64,000 bases of DNA from Austropuccinia psidii (GCA_023105745.1 JALGQZ010000007.1:55843569-55907568), one strand, 5' to 3'; shown: positions 24,357 through 36,703, numbered from the stretch's first letter. Notes: a model not told the origin generated them from the letters alone. Translations and numbers: made by a program.

Positions 24357-26305
24357 ATGTCATCTTCCAAGCCACATAAATCCCATTCAGGTTTTGTTCA
24401 TGACTCAGATAGTGAATCTAGCATAAAATATGTTCAAACACAGTCACCAAGGAGTCCCAACATTCCACTCACTACCCTTATTGCATCCTCAATGAATGTA
24501 TCAGGTCCAAACATTGATGTAGGAAATCTGATGGCTCCAACTTCAAGCACTTGGTCAATCCCAAATATTTCTATCACTCCTATTCCCCTCAATCCCACTA
24601 ATACACAAATGCATGAGTGTGAGGGGCCAGGAAGCACACCTGAAATCTCATAAAAGGGTAATCCTCAATCATAATTTCCATGTCACTTCCTCCTTAATCC
24701 TGGTTGGAATCCAGTTATGTCCCAGGAACCATTTGGGAAAAATAAACAGCCAACACTCAATGTTCCATCAGGATCTCAGGTTCATGTGGGCAATGAAAAG
24801 TGGTTTGATGGGGGCAACAAACAAGACCATTGCAAAATGTTACTTATAGTGGTCTGTCAGAGGGAAATCCAGGATTGATGCTTCATCAAAGTAAGTAATT
24901 TTGATGTTGGAGTCTACAATATTTCACAATTTGATATGTTTGTTTCATGGGTTAGATATGGCACCTAAAGGCAAGTCAGTCCAATCTCAGGAGCCAATTG
25001 AAGATTGTGAGTATGACAAGTCTTTCTTAATTTTTTGATGTGTTAACTGATGTTTTGGGTGGCAGGTGATGAGCTTTATGCATCTTTGCCTCTGGTCCAT
25101 AAAGAAAAATTAACTGCATGTCATAATCCATATTCTTCCAAACCAGGAACAGCTCATGCCACTTCATCAAGAGAAAAAATCATGGATGATGAGGATGAGA
25201 ACATGTCTCTAAGTCACAGTGAAGCAAATGATGAACCAAGGAGGGCACTCAGTCAAATAGTGAGCTCAGCCACCCTCAAATGCCCCTTGCCCAGAGTATG
25301 CTTGAGAAATCCAAGATAAGGCAGCAAAGGAGCCAGGATTGCAAAACTCACAATGTGGCAAAACATGTAAGCCAGAAGGAGCAACAAAGATGGCTGAAAT
25401 CAGAACTCCCAGAAAATGTTCATGGGATGAGATCAGCTGTACATGCCCATTGCCTGTTCCTACTCAAAGTGAGGGATAAGGATTGTTCCTCACTACCAGC
25501 ACCACCCAGCACAGAAGAGTGTGAAATTGCAATTAAAGTTGCTGGTCATCTGAGATATGTCCCCAAGGATGTTTTCAATGAACCATAAACACAGGTTCAG
25601 TCTCAGGGTTTCCAAAGCTACTGCAAAAATGAGCTCCATAAGGTAGGAATAAAGAAATTCACTTGGTACTGGGAGAGCCCATGGAAACACCTGTTCAAAG
25701 AGTTGCTGTCTATGGTGGTTTATTGTACCTTCCATCTCACACTTGTCAGCACCAAGTATTGTTATCACTGTTGGAACAAGGATCATAATAATTATGGGGT
25801 TGTGGCAGCTTTAATGGAGCAATATTTCACTTATTTGAAAAGAGAATGGAAGTCTATTCAAAAGGATACAGAGTATTTGGTAAAAAAGAAGGAGAATAAA
25901 AATCTCACAAAGATTTGTCTAAAGGTTATTTACTGTATCTATTCTTCATTGTGAAGTAAGTCTGATGATAATCTAATTCATGATGTGCAGACCTGTGAGA
26001 ACAATTGTGAATGGTGTGATATGACAAAATTTCCAATTGTGAAATCAAAATTCAATGACCCTTGAGTATGCTCAGATACTGAGGAGGTAGTGGAAAATGG
26101 AAGTTAAGTTTACCACAGAGTGGGATTACCCTGGCTCTCATGCTTATTTAATGAATTGGTATTAAAAATTGATAGAGACATAGAGTTTTGTGATTGGATT
26201 AAAAATGAGGGTAAAAAAACTATTGATAGATTACCAGAAATTAAATCAATAGATTATGGTGATATTCCTGAAGGGCTCTTTTTTCAGGTATTTGATCAAG
26301 ATTAG
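24357..26305 (+). pseudogene. Plavaka-associated accessory gene, copy 2
   Basis: Starts at ATG 24357 (MSSSKPHKSHSG) with the same architecture as copy 1. Exon 1 ends at 24890 (GTAAGT donor), exon 2 is 24956-25006 (GTGAGT donor), and exon 3 starts at 25066 after GGCAG. Conserved donors and acceptors in two diverged copies support a real spliced gene. Exon 3 keeps the basic/helical block (RQQRSQDCKTHNVAKHVSQK) and the NKDHNNYGVVAALMEQYFTY segment (about 25780-25840). Stops occur from 24651 onward, so it is not functional. Function unknown. Confidence 0.6.
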
Positions 26306-26749
26306 CTCAAAGGTTGTAGTAAGATGCAGACTATTTCCCTCAAGATAATTGAAATACCAGTTATTAGTGCAAATGGGGATTCTCTGCAATGAGTTAAGAA
26401 AATAAATGTATAGCACTGTTCCATATTAAGGCTTTGTGAATTGCTTGTGCAGGTGTAATACAATCTGATTATTATTTCTAAAATGTGCAGAATCCTGATA
26501 AATAAGTTAGAATATAAACAAGATGATTTTGTATGAACCATGGTGTCCTTAATAAATATTTTCTATTGCTCATTTTCATTGAGGAAATATTGAAGAAGTT
26601 TAATCCAGCTCATGGTGTTCATAATTGTGGACCTGTGATGGGGTGAAAAGGAGTTATCAAATTTGTCAAACACAAATTAGATAATACCAGGAAGGCTCAT
26701 GCAGTTAATGAGTTTTCTTTTCTTGGATCTATTGGTGATTGGAATATGG

Positions 26750-29700
26750 GATTCCCATAAAGAAAGACTTCAGAATAGTAATACAATCAGGGACAGAGAT
26801 GAGCTTGAAAGGTACCTTCTTCATGTTGACCTCTACTGAATGAGGAGTGATATAGTGAATGGCCTTCACAGGTTGTGGTTGTCCAATACAATGGAGTCAA
26901 TAAACAGCCTGAGCCTCAATGGCTGGGTTCCAATTGGGCTCCTGGAAAGGTGGACCCCAGAGTCGGAAAATTGGGGTAGAATTTTGGGGGTCCCCTCACC
27001 ATCAAATAGACAATATTAGCCCAAGTTATGTTGATGCCAGTTCCAGCTGCAGAAATGGATTCAATGAGTACTTCACATTCCAGATTATTGAAGCAGTTCT
27101 CCAGGGCCTTCTCCTGCGCTTGTGCTGTAATTGTTCCATAAATTCATTTTGAAAAAATAGAGTGATGGGCAAGTGCAATACCAATTCTACCATAAAAAAA
27201 GGTCACGTGGATTCAATTGTTAATGGATGCATATTAGAATCAACTCACAAATCAAGAAATTGGGTCCATTGGGTGTAAACCACCAATTTGGATGGACCAC
27301 ACTTTGATTTTTTGTTTTTCAGTAAGCTTTTTAGGAGGTGGGCAATTCTACTACTCATCATGCATGTTTCCACATCCACAATAGTTTGGGTGATTTTTGA
27401 GGAGTTATCCTGAGTGCTTATGCCCTCATGGTTTTCCAAATCTGCATCCACCATACTGTTAAGCATTATATGATGGTTACAACATTCTTGCAAATTATTA
27501 ATATTTCTGAAAAATTCTTTTGGTACTTTAATTTTGGATTATAGGAATTCTTTGTATAATATGGAATATTCTTGCTGCATTGTTGGGTTAAGTGAGAGCA
27601 GTTCATAGTGATGGCTAATAGTGGGGAGGGATTTTAGATGTGTGTTTTTGGTGCGGTGCAAGCTTCAATTCCGTAATTCCAAATTCAAAATATCATTGAT
27701 ACCTTTGGAAAGACTATTCAGGATAAATGGTGACCAGTTATCTTTATCTGAGCTCTGGGGTTGGGTGATGAATAATATTATGCCCAAAAGGTCATAAATG
27801 GTTTTGTGAATATGTGCTCCCATTAAACATATTTGACGGGATGATAGGAGGCTATTGATGGCATGATTAGTGGCAGTGTATTGAGACCAAATATAGCTAT
27901 AAAATGGGGGAAGGGCTATAGAATATAATAGGTAATTTGAATTATTAAAATATCAGACACTCACTGTGCTTCATCCAGAATTATACAATGCCAATTGATT
28001 TTAAAAATGCATGATGTAGAGGTATTGGTTTGTTTCAATTCTTGGGTGATAGTATTGTAAGAAATTATGATGATATCACATTGTAGGAAGTTGGCCTTGG
28101 ATAATGAGTGACAAGTGGAGCCATGGTAAATTTTGGCTTGCAGCACTCCAGCCTGAGAATGCTTGGATATTTCTTATTTCCAGTTGGTGATTAAGCAATG
28201 TGGGCATTCAGCGTTCAGGGTTTGTAATGAGCCGCTCCTTGGAGGTACCAATTAGTGCAATGGCCTGAATGATTTTACCTAATTCCATATCATCCGTGAG
28301 CAGTCCACCAAGAGGGGTATTGGTTGAAAGCAATTTGAAGGAGCTGAAAACCTTGTTTGTAATTGTGTGCCTGGCATTAAAAGTGGATCCAGGTGGTGAG
28401 GTGGTCTAAAGGTTACGGGCGGATTGTCCATTGGGGATTTCTCAATCCCAGAGAAAAGATAGTCTGGTTTTTTGATGAGGGAGGAGGGGGGTTTGAATCA
28501 TGGGAAGGTCTGTGTCAGGATGAAAGTATGATAAAGTGGTAAATAGGCTACTTACAGATTTAACTATGTTTGTGACACGGTTATAAAGATCAAAATAAAT
28601 GTGTTATTAAGATAATAAGGGTTATAATTAAATAAAAAAGGGCTTTACTATTGATAAATAGTGGTGGTGAGGGATGCTGAAAGCCCTGGGTGCAGTCTTA
28701 CCAGTTGGATTACTACAATGAGAGCTAGAATACTAAAGCTTATAGTATAACCTGATTCTTTTCCATAAGTAAAACTGTTTTTGACAATTTACTACATAGG
28801 AATTCAAGAGGAGGATGAGGAAAGCTTTTCTGGCTGTGAAAAGCCCCATTTTTATCCTGAAACGGGGCGAAAAGGTGGCTAGACCTTTCCATGTAGAGGA
28901 AGTGAAGATTTTTTCACTCTCTAGGACAGGCTTGTGGCTTACAAAAGGCCTGTATAGCCTGTATTGGGCTTATATGTGGTTTTGAAACCACATCTGGGCT
29001 GTTTTCACCAATACAGCATGAAAACTTTCATCTGGGGACCACACAGCCTGATTCTGACATGTATGACGCGTAGAATGCTGTACAGAAGCAGTATGGGACC
29101 CCAGTATTGAATGAACTATGAGGCATTGAAGTAAAAACAAACTTCTTTGTCATTTTGACACCTCATAATCATGGTTATGGGATATTATCCCATGGTAAGG
29201 TTGTATTGGTCAAAATGTGGGATTTTGACCTTAAAACAGCTATAGCTTTGTCAGTTCTTGAGATATAAACCTCAAAATTGAATTTGTGTGTAGCCCTGTA
29301 TGTGTTCTACACAATGGTACCCTATTTGGTATTGTTATCATTAAATATGACAAAGGTATCCCATGTACAAGTATTTTGTACATGTGCGTGTTTTTAGGCA
29401 AAAGCTGTATTGGGCTTGTTTGCCCTATATCTTTTGTTCTAGTGGAGATATGGAGAAATGGATGAAGCCAGCAGATAGCCCTGATTGTGCTCTTTCCAAA
29501 AATACCCCACTTTAGGTATCTCACACTAAAACTTTAGATGTTAGATGAGAGGTGAATGTTACATTCACCCTTATTGGGCCTGAATTTGACAATAAATTCT
29601 GTAATACTGGTGCTAGCTCAGTTTGGTCAGTACCATTTGATAGCCCCGGCTTAGAGCTTGATTTTGCATACCCATTTAATGGGGTTAGGCCTCTTACTCT

Positions 29701-30534
29701 GTATTTCAGATTAGAGGTGAACATTAAGGTTTATGCTCAGCAAAAACTTTGAGCAGGAATAACTTTGTTATTCTTTGTCCTATGATGATTGGAATTTTAG
29801 ATTTTAAAAGGGGTGAAGTTCCTCTTTGGTTTGATACCTTTTGAGCTGATTTGTCTCAGCTCTATGTTTTGGTGGTATCTTGGCTATACCATTGGTTTAT
29901 GGTATTTGGCTGTCATGCTTGTGCTCTGGCTTTTAGTCACAGGCTGACAGTCTGATCCACTGGGTAATTGGTTCAGTTTTTGCTTGGAAGTCAATGAAAA
30001 GAGAGCAGGATATGAGGGTGGCGTCAAGTTTGAAGTGGGAAATGTGGGAGTAAAAAGTTGACATTGACTATGAGTATTACAGTCATATTCTTTAGGAATT
30101 TGAATCTTGAAGCCTTGCTTTTGAAAACTTTAGATGATGAATAGAATGTTTGGATACCATGTGAAGAACATCAATGCCAGATTGGGCTTCTGAGATGAGG
30201 AAGGATCATTTGGATCTCTCATAAATACTCCATCAACAAATAATGTTTGAGTAGGATTGGATTGGAAATCTTCAATCCATTCCCCACCAGGACCACAGTG
30301 CATGAACATTTGTAGTGCCCCAATGAATGGTATCAATGTGCTGGAATGGGTTCTAGGGAGAGAGCCAATAGTATCCTGGCGATTGGGGAGATATACAAAA
30401 ACGTTGTGTTGATTGTGCCATAGGACAATCCAAGAATCTAAGTGGGAATTATCAATTTTTGAGGTTATATCACTATTTATTTGAATACAAATATTAATCA
30501 TCCCACTGCAAAGTGGTTGTGAAGGGGTTGACAT
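26750..30534 (-). pseudogene. SNF2-family (Rad5/Rad16-like) DNA-dependent ATPase, broken
   Basis: Chromatin-remodelling/repair type helicase-like ATPase. From the start at 30534 (MSTPSQPLCSG) an N-terminal region of at least 134 residues precedes a solo LTR (29949-28571). The ATPase follows: motif I reads GGLLTDDMELGKIIQAIALI (about 28310-28250) where the family has DDMGLGKT. Then come DIIIISYNTI, FKINWHCIILDEA (about 28010-27965), an ICLMGAHIHKTIYDLLG motif III region (about 27820), KLVVYTQWTQFLDL (about 27280-27245), AAGTGIN (about 27040) and EPNWNPAIEAQAV. Two introns are visible: 27964-27897 and 26999-26942 (GTGAGG to TTTCCAG). Splicing the first gives DEAH instead of the read-through DEAQ. 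A damaged Walker A and stops (for example in the motif VI region) make it a pseudogene. I recall this family as multicopy in rusts. Confidence 0.7.
28571..29949 (-). repeat. Solo LTR inside SNF2 pseudogene
   Basis: 1379 bases, ends TGTGAC and CTGACA, full-length match in reverse to 17426-18805. SNF2 coding is present on both sides. No exact target duplication (ATGTT versus GTCTG). Strand is inferred from similarity to the presumed 3' LTR of element D. Confidence 0.65.
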
Positions 30535-32729
30535 GATGGCTATTATGAATTATTTGGGGACAGTAGTAAATAACATGATCAGGAAGGGTTATCTAAAGAG
30601 AATTAATACCAATAAGTGCAGGTGGGGAACTTATATGAGAGGCAGCAATGTGCTTGAAAGGGGATGGCCTGTGGTTAGGTGCATGGTTGTTAGGAAGATG
30701 GGCCTCTTGGAGCTATAGTTTTCATATGCAATTTGGGGCATATATCAAGGCAAGGTGGAAAGAATGTGGGTGCACCAATATGACTTCTGGATCTGCTGCA
30801 TGTTACACAAGGATGGGTGGACCAAAGAGCACATTAACATATCCAAAATTGGGTGGGTTTTAGCAACTTCTTGTACAGTGGTATATTAGAGGCACGCAGC
30901 CATTTTGGCTAGTGTGACAGTGAACAGCACTGCATGTTCCCCAGTTAATTGTTGTACAGGGACCTCCTGGGCAATGGTGGCAGTGGAAAGGAAAATTTCA
31001 CTGTGGGGTTCTTTTTGTGTGGGTGGGTGAGGTATGTATGGTGGCATGCCACCAAACATGAGTTTGGTTTAGCACAAAGATTCTTGTGGACTAATGCCTA
31101 CTGGTATTCCAGGGGGGAATGTGTGACTTGATAAAAGGGGCTTGAGCTGCGAGCCATGATCCACTTACACATTCACCCCAATTGCATTTGAGGCTGCTAC
31201 TAATCCACCCAGATTGGAATCAGGCTTTTCCCCCATGCATGTGAGAATCTCTGGAGGAATAGGCCACCTGCCCAAGGTAATTTTTGGCTGGAAGACAGGT
31301 GCCAAAAATTCCATGGTGCATGTGAGAATTTCTGGCCTATGATCCACGGTGGCAGATCCCCATGCAAAAATATCCAGCCTCAGGGATCATAGGCGGGGGT
31401 TATGCTAATGCATATGAGTCTCAAGCAAATTCACACTGATTGGCCTCAGGTTTGTGCATGCAAGCGGGCCACCTGCACAAGAAAATTGTTGGTTTGAAGA
31501 CAGGCGGTAAAAGGTCCTCCAAGCATGTGAAAATTGCCTGCATATGACCTGTTGGGGGGTTGCCTCTGAAAGCATGTGGGGGCCCAACACTGAAGGAGCA
31601 ACATTAAAAAGTGGGTGCCACTCATAGTTTGCCCCAACCTTGGCACTGGAGTGAATCCACCATTTGCATATGACCTGAATCATCACTCATCCCAATATGC
31701 ACCCCTTATGATAACCTGGAATACACCAGCATCTGTGTGGTAGTTAGGCAGCGATCTCCAACAATGTGCATCAAAAGGATTCATTTAAGAGATTTGACTT
31801 GATGGCTTGGCATGATTTTATGTTCCATTCTTGTACAGCTTTGTTCTTCCCCACAGCATACATGTAAAAAGGTGTACGTACTACAATGTCAGATGTACAA
31901 ATTAGGATGGTGTAATACTAATTCAGCCTGCATGCATATTACAAATGGGTATCCACCTTCCAATTGTTTGCATAGGTGTAGATCATGTGCCACATGCTCA
32001 GCATAGCGATTCACCTGATTTGCACAGGCCAGCTCAGAATGTCATGGCCAAAAGCTCACTACAGAAGATTTTTGGAATGCCATGATCAGAGCACTTTTTA
32101 CAATAGCTCATTGGAAAGCCCACTTATGTGCACATTACCTAAGTGCGTGAAATGCTCAGCCTGGCCAAAATGTATTCCAATGTTGTCCCAAATGCTCAGA
32201 TTCTGTGCTTACAAAAATTAAATAGAAATCTCTCAGCAGGAGTGCATTTGATATTGTTATATCGATAGCTCAACAAATGTGAAATTCAAATGTTCAGCCA
32301 CTGAGCATTTCAGTGATGACCCCAAAGCAGACCTGTGCAATTGGTCAACCCAAGCTCATGCTTCATACAGCTTCCCGACTGTTTTTTGAAACTGTATCAC
32401 CAAGCTAAAATGGTGGTATGCTTGCCGCAGTGAGCTGTGATCAAATGCACCACGTAATTTTCTGCATGGTGCATTTGTGGATTGCACAAACTGTGCACAT
32501 TCAACAATTCCATCACAAAAGCACTCCTGGGGAACTGGGTGGACATTTAATGCAAAAAGGGGATCACACTGAGTCTCAAAATTCAATCAATAGCAATACT
32601 CAGCCAGAACCCCTTTGTTCCTCTGCCTCACATGGGCATTTCCCTTCTCAGTTGCAGCCAATGCTGTGACTGAGATTTCATTTTTCCAACATGCATTGAA
32701 CCTGAGACTTTTCTGGGTTCTGTGACTGC
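30535..32729. other. Non-coding stretch upstream of two divergent pseudogenes
   Basis: No gene supported; ORFs here are short and lack recognisable motifs. It separates the minus-strand SNF2 start (30534) from the plus-strand promoter at 32730, and contains a diverged direct duplication (31261-31345 and 31466-31550) and several TGCTCAG words near 31990-32300. Confidence 0.4.
31261..31550. repeat. Diverged direct duplication, 85-bp units 205 bp apart
   Basis: Units 31261-31345 and 31466-31550 share GGCCACCTGC, AATT.TTGG, GAAGACAGG and GCATGTGA.AATT in the same order. Confidence 0.5.
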
Positions 32730-32770
32730 TGCGATTGGTTCAGCTATACCATGGTATAAAAGACCATCTT
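32730..32770 (+). promoter_or_regulatory. CCAAT/TATA promoter of the cysteine-cluster gene
   Basis: An inverted CCAAT box (GATTGGTT, about 32733-32740) stands about 20 bases before TATAAAAG (32755-32762), followed by long CT-rich tracts typical of fungal transcription starts. The first ATG of the gene (33184) lies directly after a TTATTTTAG acceptor, so the leader probably contains an intron. Confidence 0.5.
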
Positions 32771-33183
32771 TCCCAGCACACCCTTCACTTTTTTTCTCAC
32801 CTGCTCCACCTTTTTCCAGTTCACACACTCTTCTCATTCCTGCGCGTATTCCCCTTGGTCTTCCACCCTTTCCACTCATTTCTATTGCACCAACCTAACC
32901 ACCACCCTCCCTCCATTTTTGCTGTTTTTTTGCCAATTATACTTTCAGAACCCCCCTTCTATCTACATCATGCTTCATATTCTCCATTTAACAGATTTGT
33001 CCATGTTATGTTCCACTCTTGATACTAAATCTTCATCATGATTTTCTTTCAGACTTTGAAAACTTGCTACTAGAGCTTAATTATTTTGATCATGTTTTAA
33101 ATTTTTAATTTGATTTATGTCTTCCTTCTTTCCTCACATGTTACTTTCTATATGGATACTAATATTATTTGTATTTATTTTAG

Positions 33184-34216
33184 ATGTCATGCACTTTGTG
33201 TGCTAAGCGGGGTATCCCCTGCATCTGCTCCTCCACAAAAACCAATGCTTGTGATGCTTTCTGAAAAGAACACGAGAAATGCTTGTTTGTTTTGTGACCC
33301 TTCCAACCACACGGCCAGAGGAGTTCCTGCCCAAGATGCCCTTGTTAGGACTCCTTTGTGGTTGACAATGATGAAAGCATTCCCAAGTGGGAATGGACAC
33401 CGGGACCCCAAACAGGCAGATGGGAATGATTCTGGACAATTAGTCCCATGCCCTCAGGTATCAATTTGTCCACCATCTGATGGTCACTCCACTCCTTGGC
33501 CGCAGAAAAGTGATTATCTGGCCAATGAAGGATGGCAATGGCAAGAAGACATTCCAGCTTGGGCCAATTGTCACCATGTCTTGTCACCCATTGGACTCAA
33601 AAGTCAAAGTAAGCTTTTATTTCTCCGCTATGACTCATTTTTCTTCATGCAATCATAATAAATATTATTCTTAACTCATAAAACAAAACCCAAAAATTCC
33701 CCCACGACAAGACACTCCCATTCCTTGTATGCCTTGCAAGCAAACTATGCAGAAACCGACTCCAGGCCCGAGTGACACCCAATGGTCACAGGACTTGTTC
33801 CGTGGCAAGCAGAAAACCATCCCTTTGCTAATCAACTTTTGACTCAAGTGAACTGACTCCTTCCTCCTTTTGTAGAACCCTTCCAACACAATGAGGTACT
33901 GATTCCAGGTCCAAGTCAATCCTCAGAACCACATGAGGACGCTTCAACTCGTGAGCCTGAACCAGAGGTGGCTCTGATGAAATCCATGGAGGAACCTCTT
34001 GGTAAGTCCCCAAATCACTTTTTTCACTCTTCTCAACTCTTCCTCACCCCTCCTTTGCCCATCTCCAGCTTGTCCCACTACACCTGCCTACATAATCATC
34101 ATCAACAATATGCCTGTTGGATCCCCCCTCCCTCCACTCCTACCCCAGAGATCCCTCTAATTGCCTCCTCCCCTCATTCCCACAATGAGTCTCAGCAGGA
34201 ACTTACGGACTTGTGA
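33184..34216 (+). pseudogene. Cysteine-cluster (Zn2Cys6-like) protein, broken
   Basis: ATG 33184 follows an intron acceptor. The first 32 codons show C-x2-C-x6-C, then a second half spaced like C-x2-C-x6-C in which the middle cysteine codon is TTC and the next codon is TGA (MSCTLCAKRGIPCICSS..NACDAF). This resembles a fungal binuclear zinc cluster, though the linker and basic residues are unusual, so DNA binding is not certain. Downstream, a frame change leads to Ser/Pro-rich coding-like sequence. A GTAAGC donor near 33609 and continuation around 33690 (PRQDTPIPCMPCKQT) suggest an intron. The tail ends at TGA 34214-34216. I recall multicopy relatives in rust genomes but no known function. Confidence 0.5.
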
Positions 34217-34656
34217 CTTACCCTCATGATTGCTTGAGCAATTTTCCACAAATAAATCAACAAAATCTTGTTGGAGAATCGCCAATTACTCCACATTATT
34301 CCCTTCATGGATGCATCTCATCAAAATGAGATGCACCGGGAATCCCAGGAGGAACTAAACTCCCTCCTTGCCAGGCACTGGAGGCTTATCCAAAGGAGGA
34401 CATTACCAGGATAATCTCAAGATTCCTTGAAAAAGAAAATATAAAAAATTGTGCATTTTTTTCTTTTTTTTACCTTTTGTAATACACTCTTTTAAATACG
34501 TTATGTGTATTAAATGAGAGATTTTTTCAATTTCTATTATATTCTTTGTTGATGTGAAAATATTTTATTTCCTCAATGGGGCAAATTACCTATTGTGTGA
34601 GAATAATTTTTGTAAGTGCCCCACAAAAAGTTTCAGTCAGTATTTCTTTGTGTGAA
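34217..34656. other. Non-coding 3' flank, target of element A
   Basis: No gene. AT-rich sequence downstream of the cysteine-cluster pseudogene. Its last five bases (GTGAA, 34652-34656) are duplicated at 45362-45366 by element A insertion. Confidence 0.6.
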
Positions 34657-35095
34657 TGTGAGCCTTTGAGATATGACCACATATCCAATAAGGTCACAAA
34701 AAAGATTAATAATAATTATACCTTTAATATAATTATATTAAAATTAATTAGAATAATTATACACTAAAAATAATTACTCAAATACACAAAAAATACCATA
34801 AATTGGTACTAAAATTGGTTTAACTTAAAAACCAATGAATGAACATGTGAAATAAATTATACCATTGGATTCCCCATGGAAAAATACACATATACCATTT
34901 TTATGGCATATTTGTAAAGTCAATATTTAAGGAATTATAAGGTATAATACCTTATAAAAACCATAAAAACTTATTTATCTCAGAAACTAATGAAACAACA
35001 TGTGGAATAAATTGTACCAGTGGATTCCCCACAAAAATCCACATATAAAACAATTAATAAGCTAATTTCCAATGTTAATACTTAAGGAATTATCC

Positions 35096-35132
35096 TGAAT
35101 ATATGCACTTTTTTGGTCAACGCATATATTCA
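35096..35132. promoter_or_regulatory. Conserved 11-bp inverted repeat in family-A LTR
   Basis: TGAATATATGC and GCATATATTCA pair perfectly across a 15-base spacer. The same 37 bases recur unchanged at 43772-43808 and at 47128-47164, the last in an LTR that is otherwise clearly diverged. Confidence 0.6.
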
Positions 35133-35927
35133 GTGATCATAGCTAATATCTTCTAAAATATACATGATAGAATGATGAACCAAAAATAAAGTCACCACGT
35201 AATTACTGTAAGAATACAGATATGAACTTTATTTTACAAGTTATAAACAAGGTTAAAACCTATGATGAAATATTGATAAAAATCAACAGAGCTGTTGACC
35301 ACTTTGTTGTGAAAGTGCTCCAAACTTAAAAAAAAATTACACAGTTGGATTCTACTAGTTCATTCGTGAAGAATGATGTAATTTTTATTATTAAATTCAG
35401 GGTATAACCCCCTGAAATCAAGGTTTGAAGTTTAAAATATTGAATTTCGACAGAAAAGATGAGTTACAAGAAAAATCATCAAAATTAGAGTTTTGATGAT
35501 GTAATGAAAAGCTCTTGGCAGCATAATAAGGTTATGTCAGGCTATCAGAATTCACTCTCTGAATTGCTGTAGCGTGAAAACCTTAAAAGTTATTGAGGAT
35601 CAAAGTTTGAGCTTAAATTGAGCTGTTATGATCACACACTGTAACCTTAAATTAAGTTTAACAGTCTTAATAGTGATAAAATTGGTGAATACTATTAGTT
35701 TATGATTAAAACTAATAAAATCCACGAAATTTGGGGTTCTGCCAAGCCTCTGATGTCATCACATTTAGAGTTATAGTGATAACTCTAAATAATGGTGTAA
35801 TAATGATGTAATATGGTTTGATCATGATGTAATCACCCTCAAACCTTAAAATATTGATCAATTCCAGTGGATATGATCAGTACACGTCTACTAGAAGCCT
35901 GTTGGACTCTAGGAGGGAGGTATTTAC

Positions 35928-35935
35928 TATAAATA
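35928..35935 (+). promoter_or_regulatory. TATA box of element A 5' LTR
   Basis: TATAAATA followed by a pyrimidine-rich stretch (CTCTTTTTACTCTG) fits an LTR promoter with transcription starting shortly downstream. The copy in the 3' LTR is at 44603-44610. Confidence 0.5.
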
Positions 35936-36683
35936 GAGCTCTTTTTACTCTGTTTTCCCCTCAGACGCATCAAAAACATTAAATCAATTAAATAAAAGGT
36001 AATTTCTTTATTCTTTAAATATAAAACTCTTATATTCTTAAAGACCAAAGACCATCTTGTTATTAATCACCATTTTTACGTGATTAAATCAATTCTTTAA
36101 TTGTTTTTGCTATAAATCTCTCTAAAAAGCTCATTTCCACGTAAAATCAAGAAATTTAGTAAATTCTCTTTATTTTTATTGTAAATACAATTTGAAAAGG
36201 TTGTATTATATTCTTTTGGCGTAAAATAACTCAAAATTATTATCTTAAGTGTTAAAAGTAGGTTATTTCATCTTATTATAATAATTTCTCTCTTATTATT
36301 ATTCATAATAATTCTTATTTAATATAAATAGTATTTATATTAATTTATAACTTTAATATTAGTAATATTATTGTTATTAATTGTTTTTTATTTATAAAAA
36401 ACAATTTTTTACGCCTTTATTATTTGTTGGTAACAATAATAAAGAGCTTTATAATATATTAATTATTTTATATTAATATATTATTTATAATATTATATTT
36501 TTATATAATATTAATTATATTATTATATTTATTTAATAATATAATAATTTTACGCCATAATAATAATATTTCTTTATTATTATTATTATTTTAGTCTTAT
36601 TTATTCATTCTATAAGGACATTCAGAGTACAATAAGTGATAAATTGGTAATTTTTACTTATTGTTTCATAGTCAAACCTTACA

Positions 36684-36703
36684 TTTGGGGGCCTGGCCGT
36701 GAT
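36684..36703 (+). other. Probable primer binding site of element A
   Basis: TGGGGGCCTGGCCGTG starts two bases after the LTR end, the usual place for the tRNA-complementary PBS. The tRNA was not identified. Confidence 0.45.

Larger units (their letters stand above)
19215..26640 (-). mobile_element. Plavaka/Tnp2-like DNA transposon, copy 2 (inverted, decayed)
   Basis: Mirror image of copy 1: distal region, transposase (-) at 23358-20265, divergent promoter, accessory gene (+) from 24357. The left end at 19215 is where similarity to copy 1 begins (CTATCACCAGGGC). The right limit is uncertain: similarity to the first bases of the window runs to about 26632. Many CpG sites of copy 1 are TG or CA here, and both genes carry numerous stops. 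It lies against element D on one side and the SNF2 pseudogene on the other. Confidence 0.65.
34657..36683 (+). repeat. 5' LTR of element A
   Basis: Begins TGTGAGCC and ends CCTTACA. Contains the inverted repeat 35096-35132 and a TATA box (35928-35935). Extremely AT-rich in its last 700 bases. Nearly identical to 43333-45361. Confidence 0.92.

Noticed and set aside
35839..36048. 69-codon minus ORF present in both element A LTRs (also 44514-44723)
   Set aside because: Antisense across the TATA region of the LTR; its conservation is explained by recent LTR duplication.
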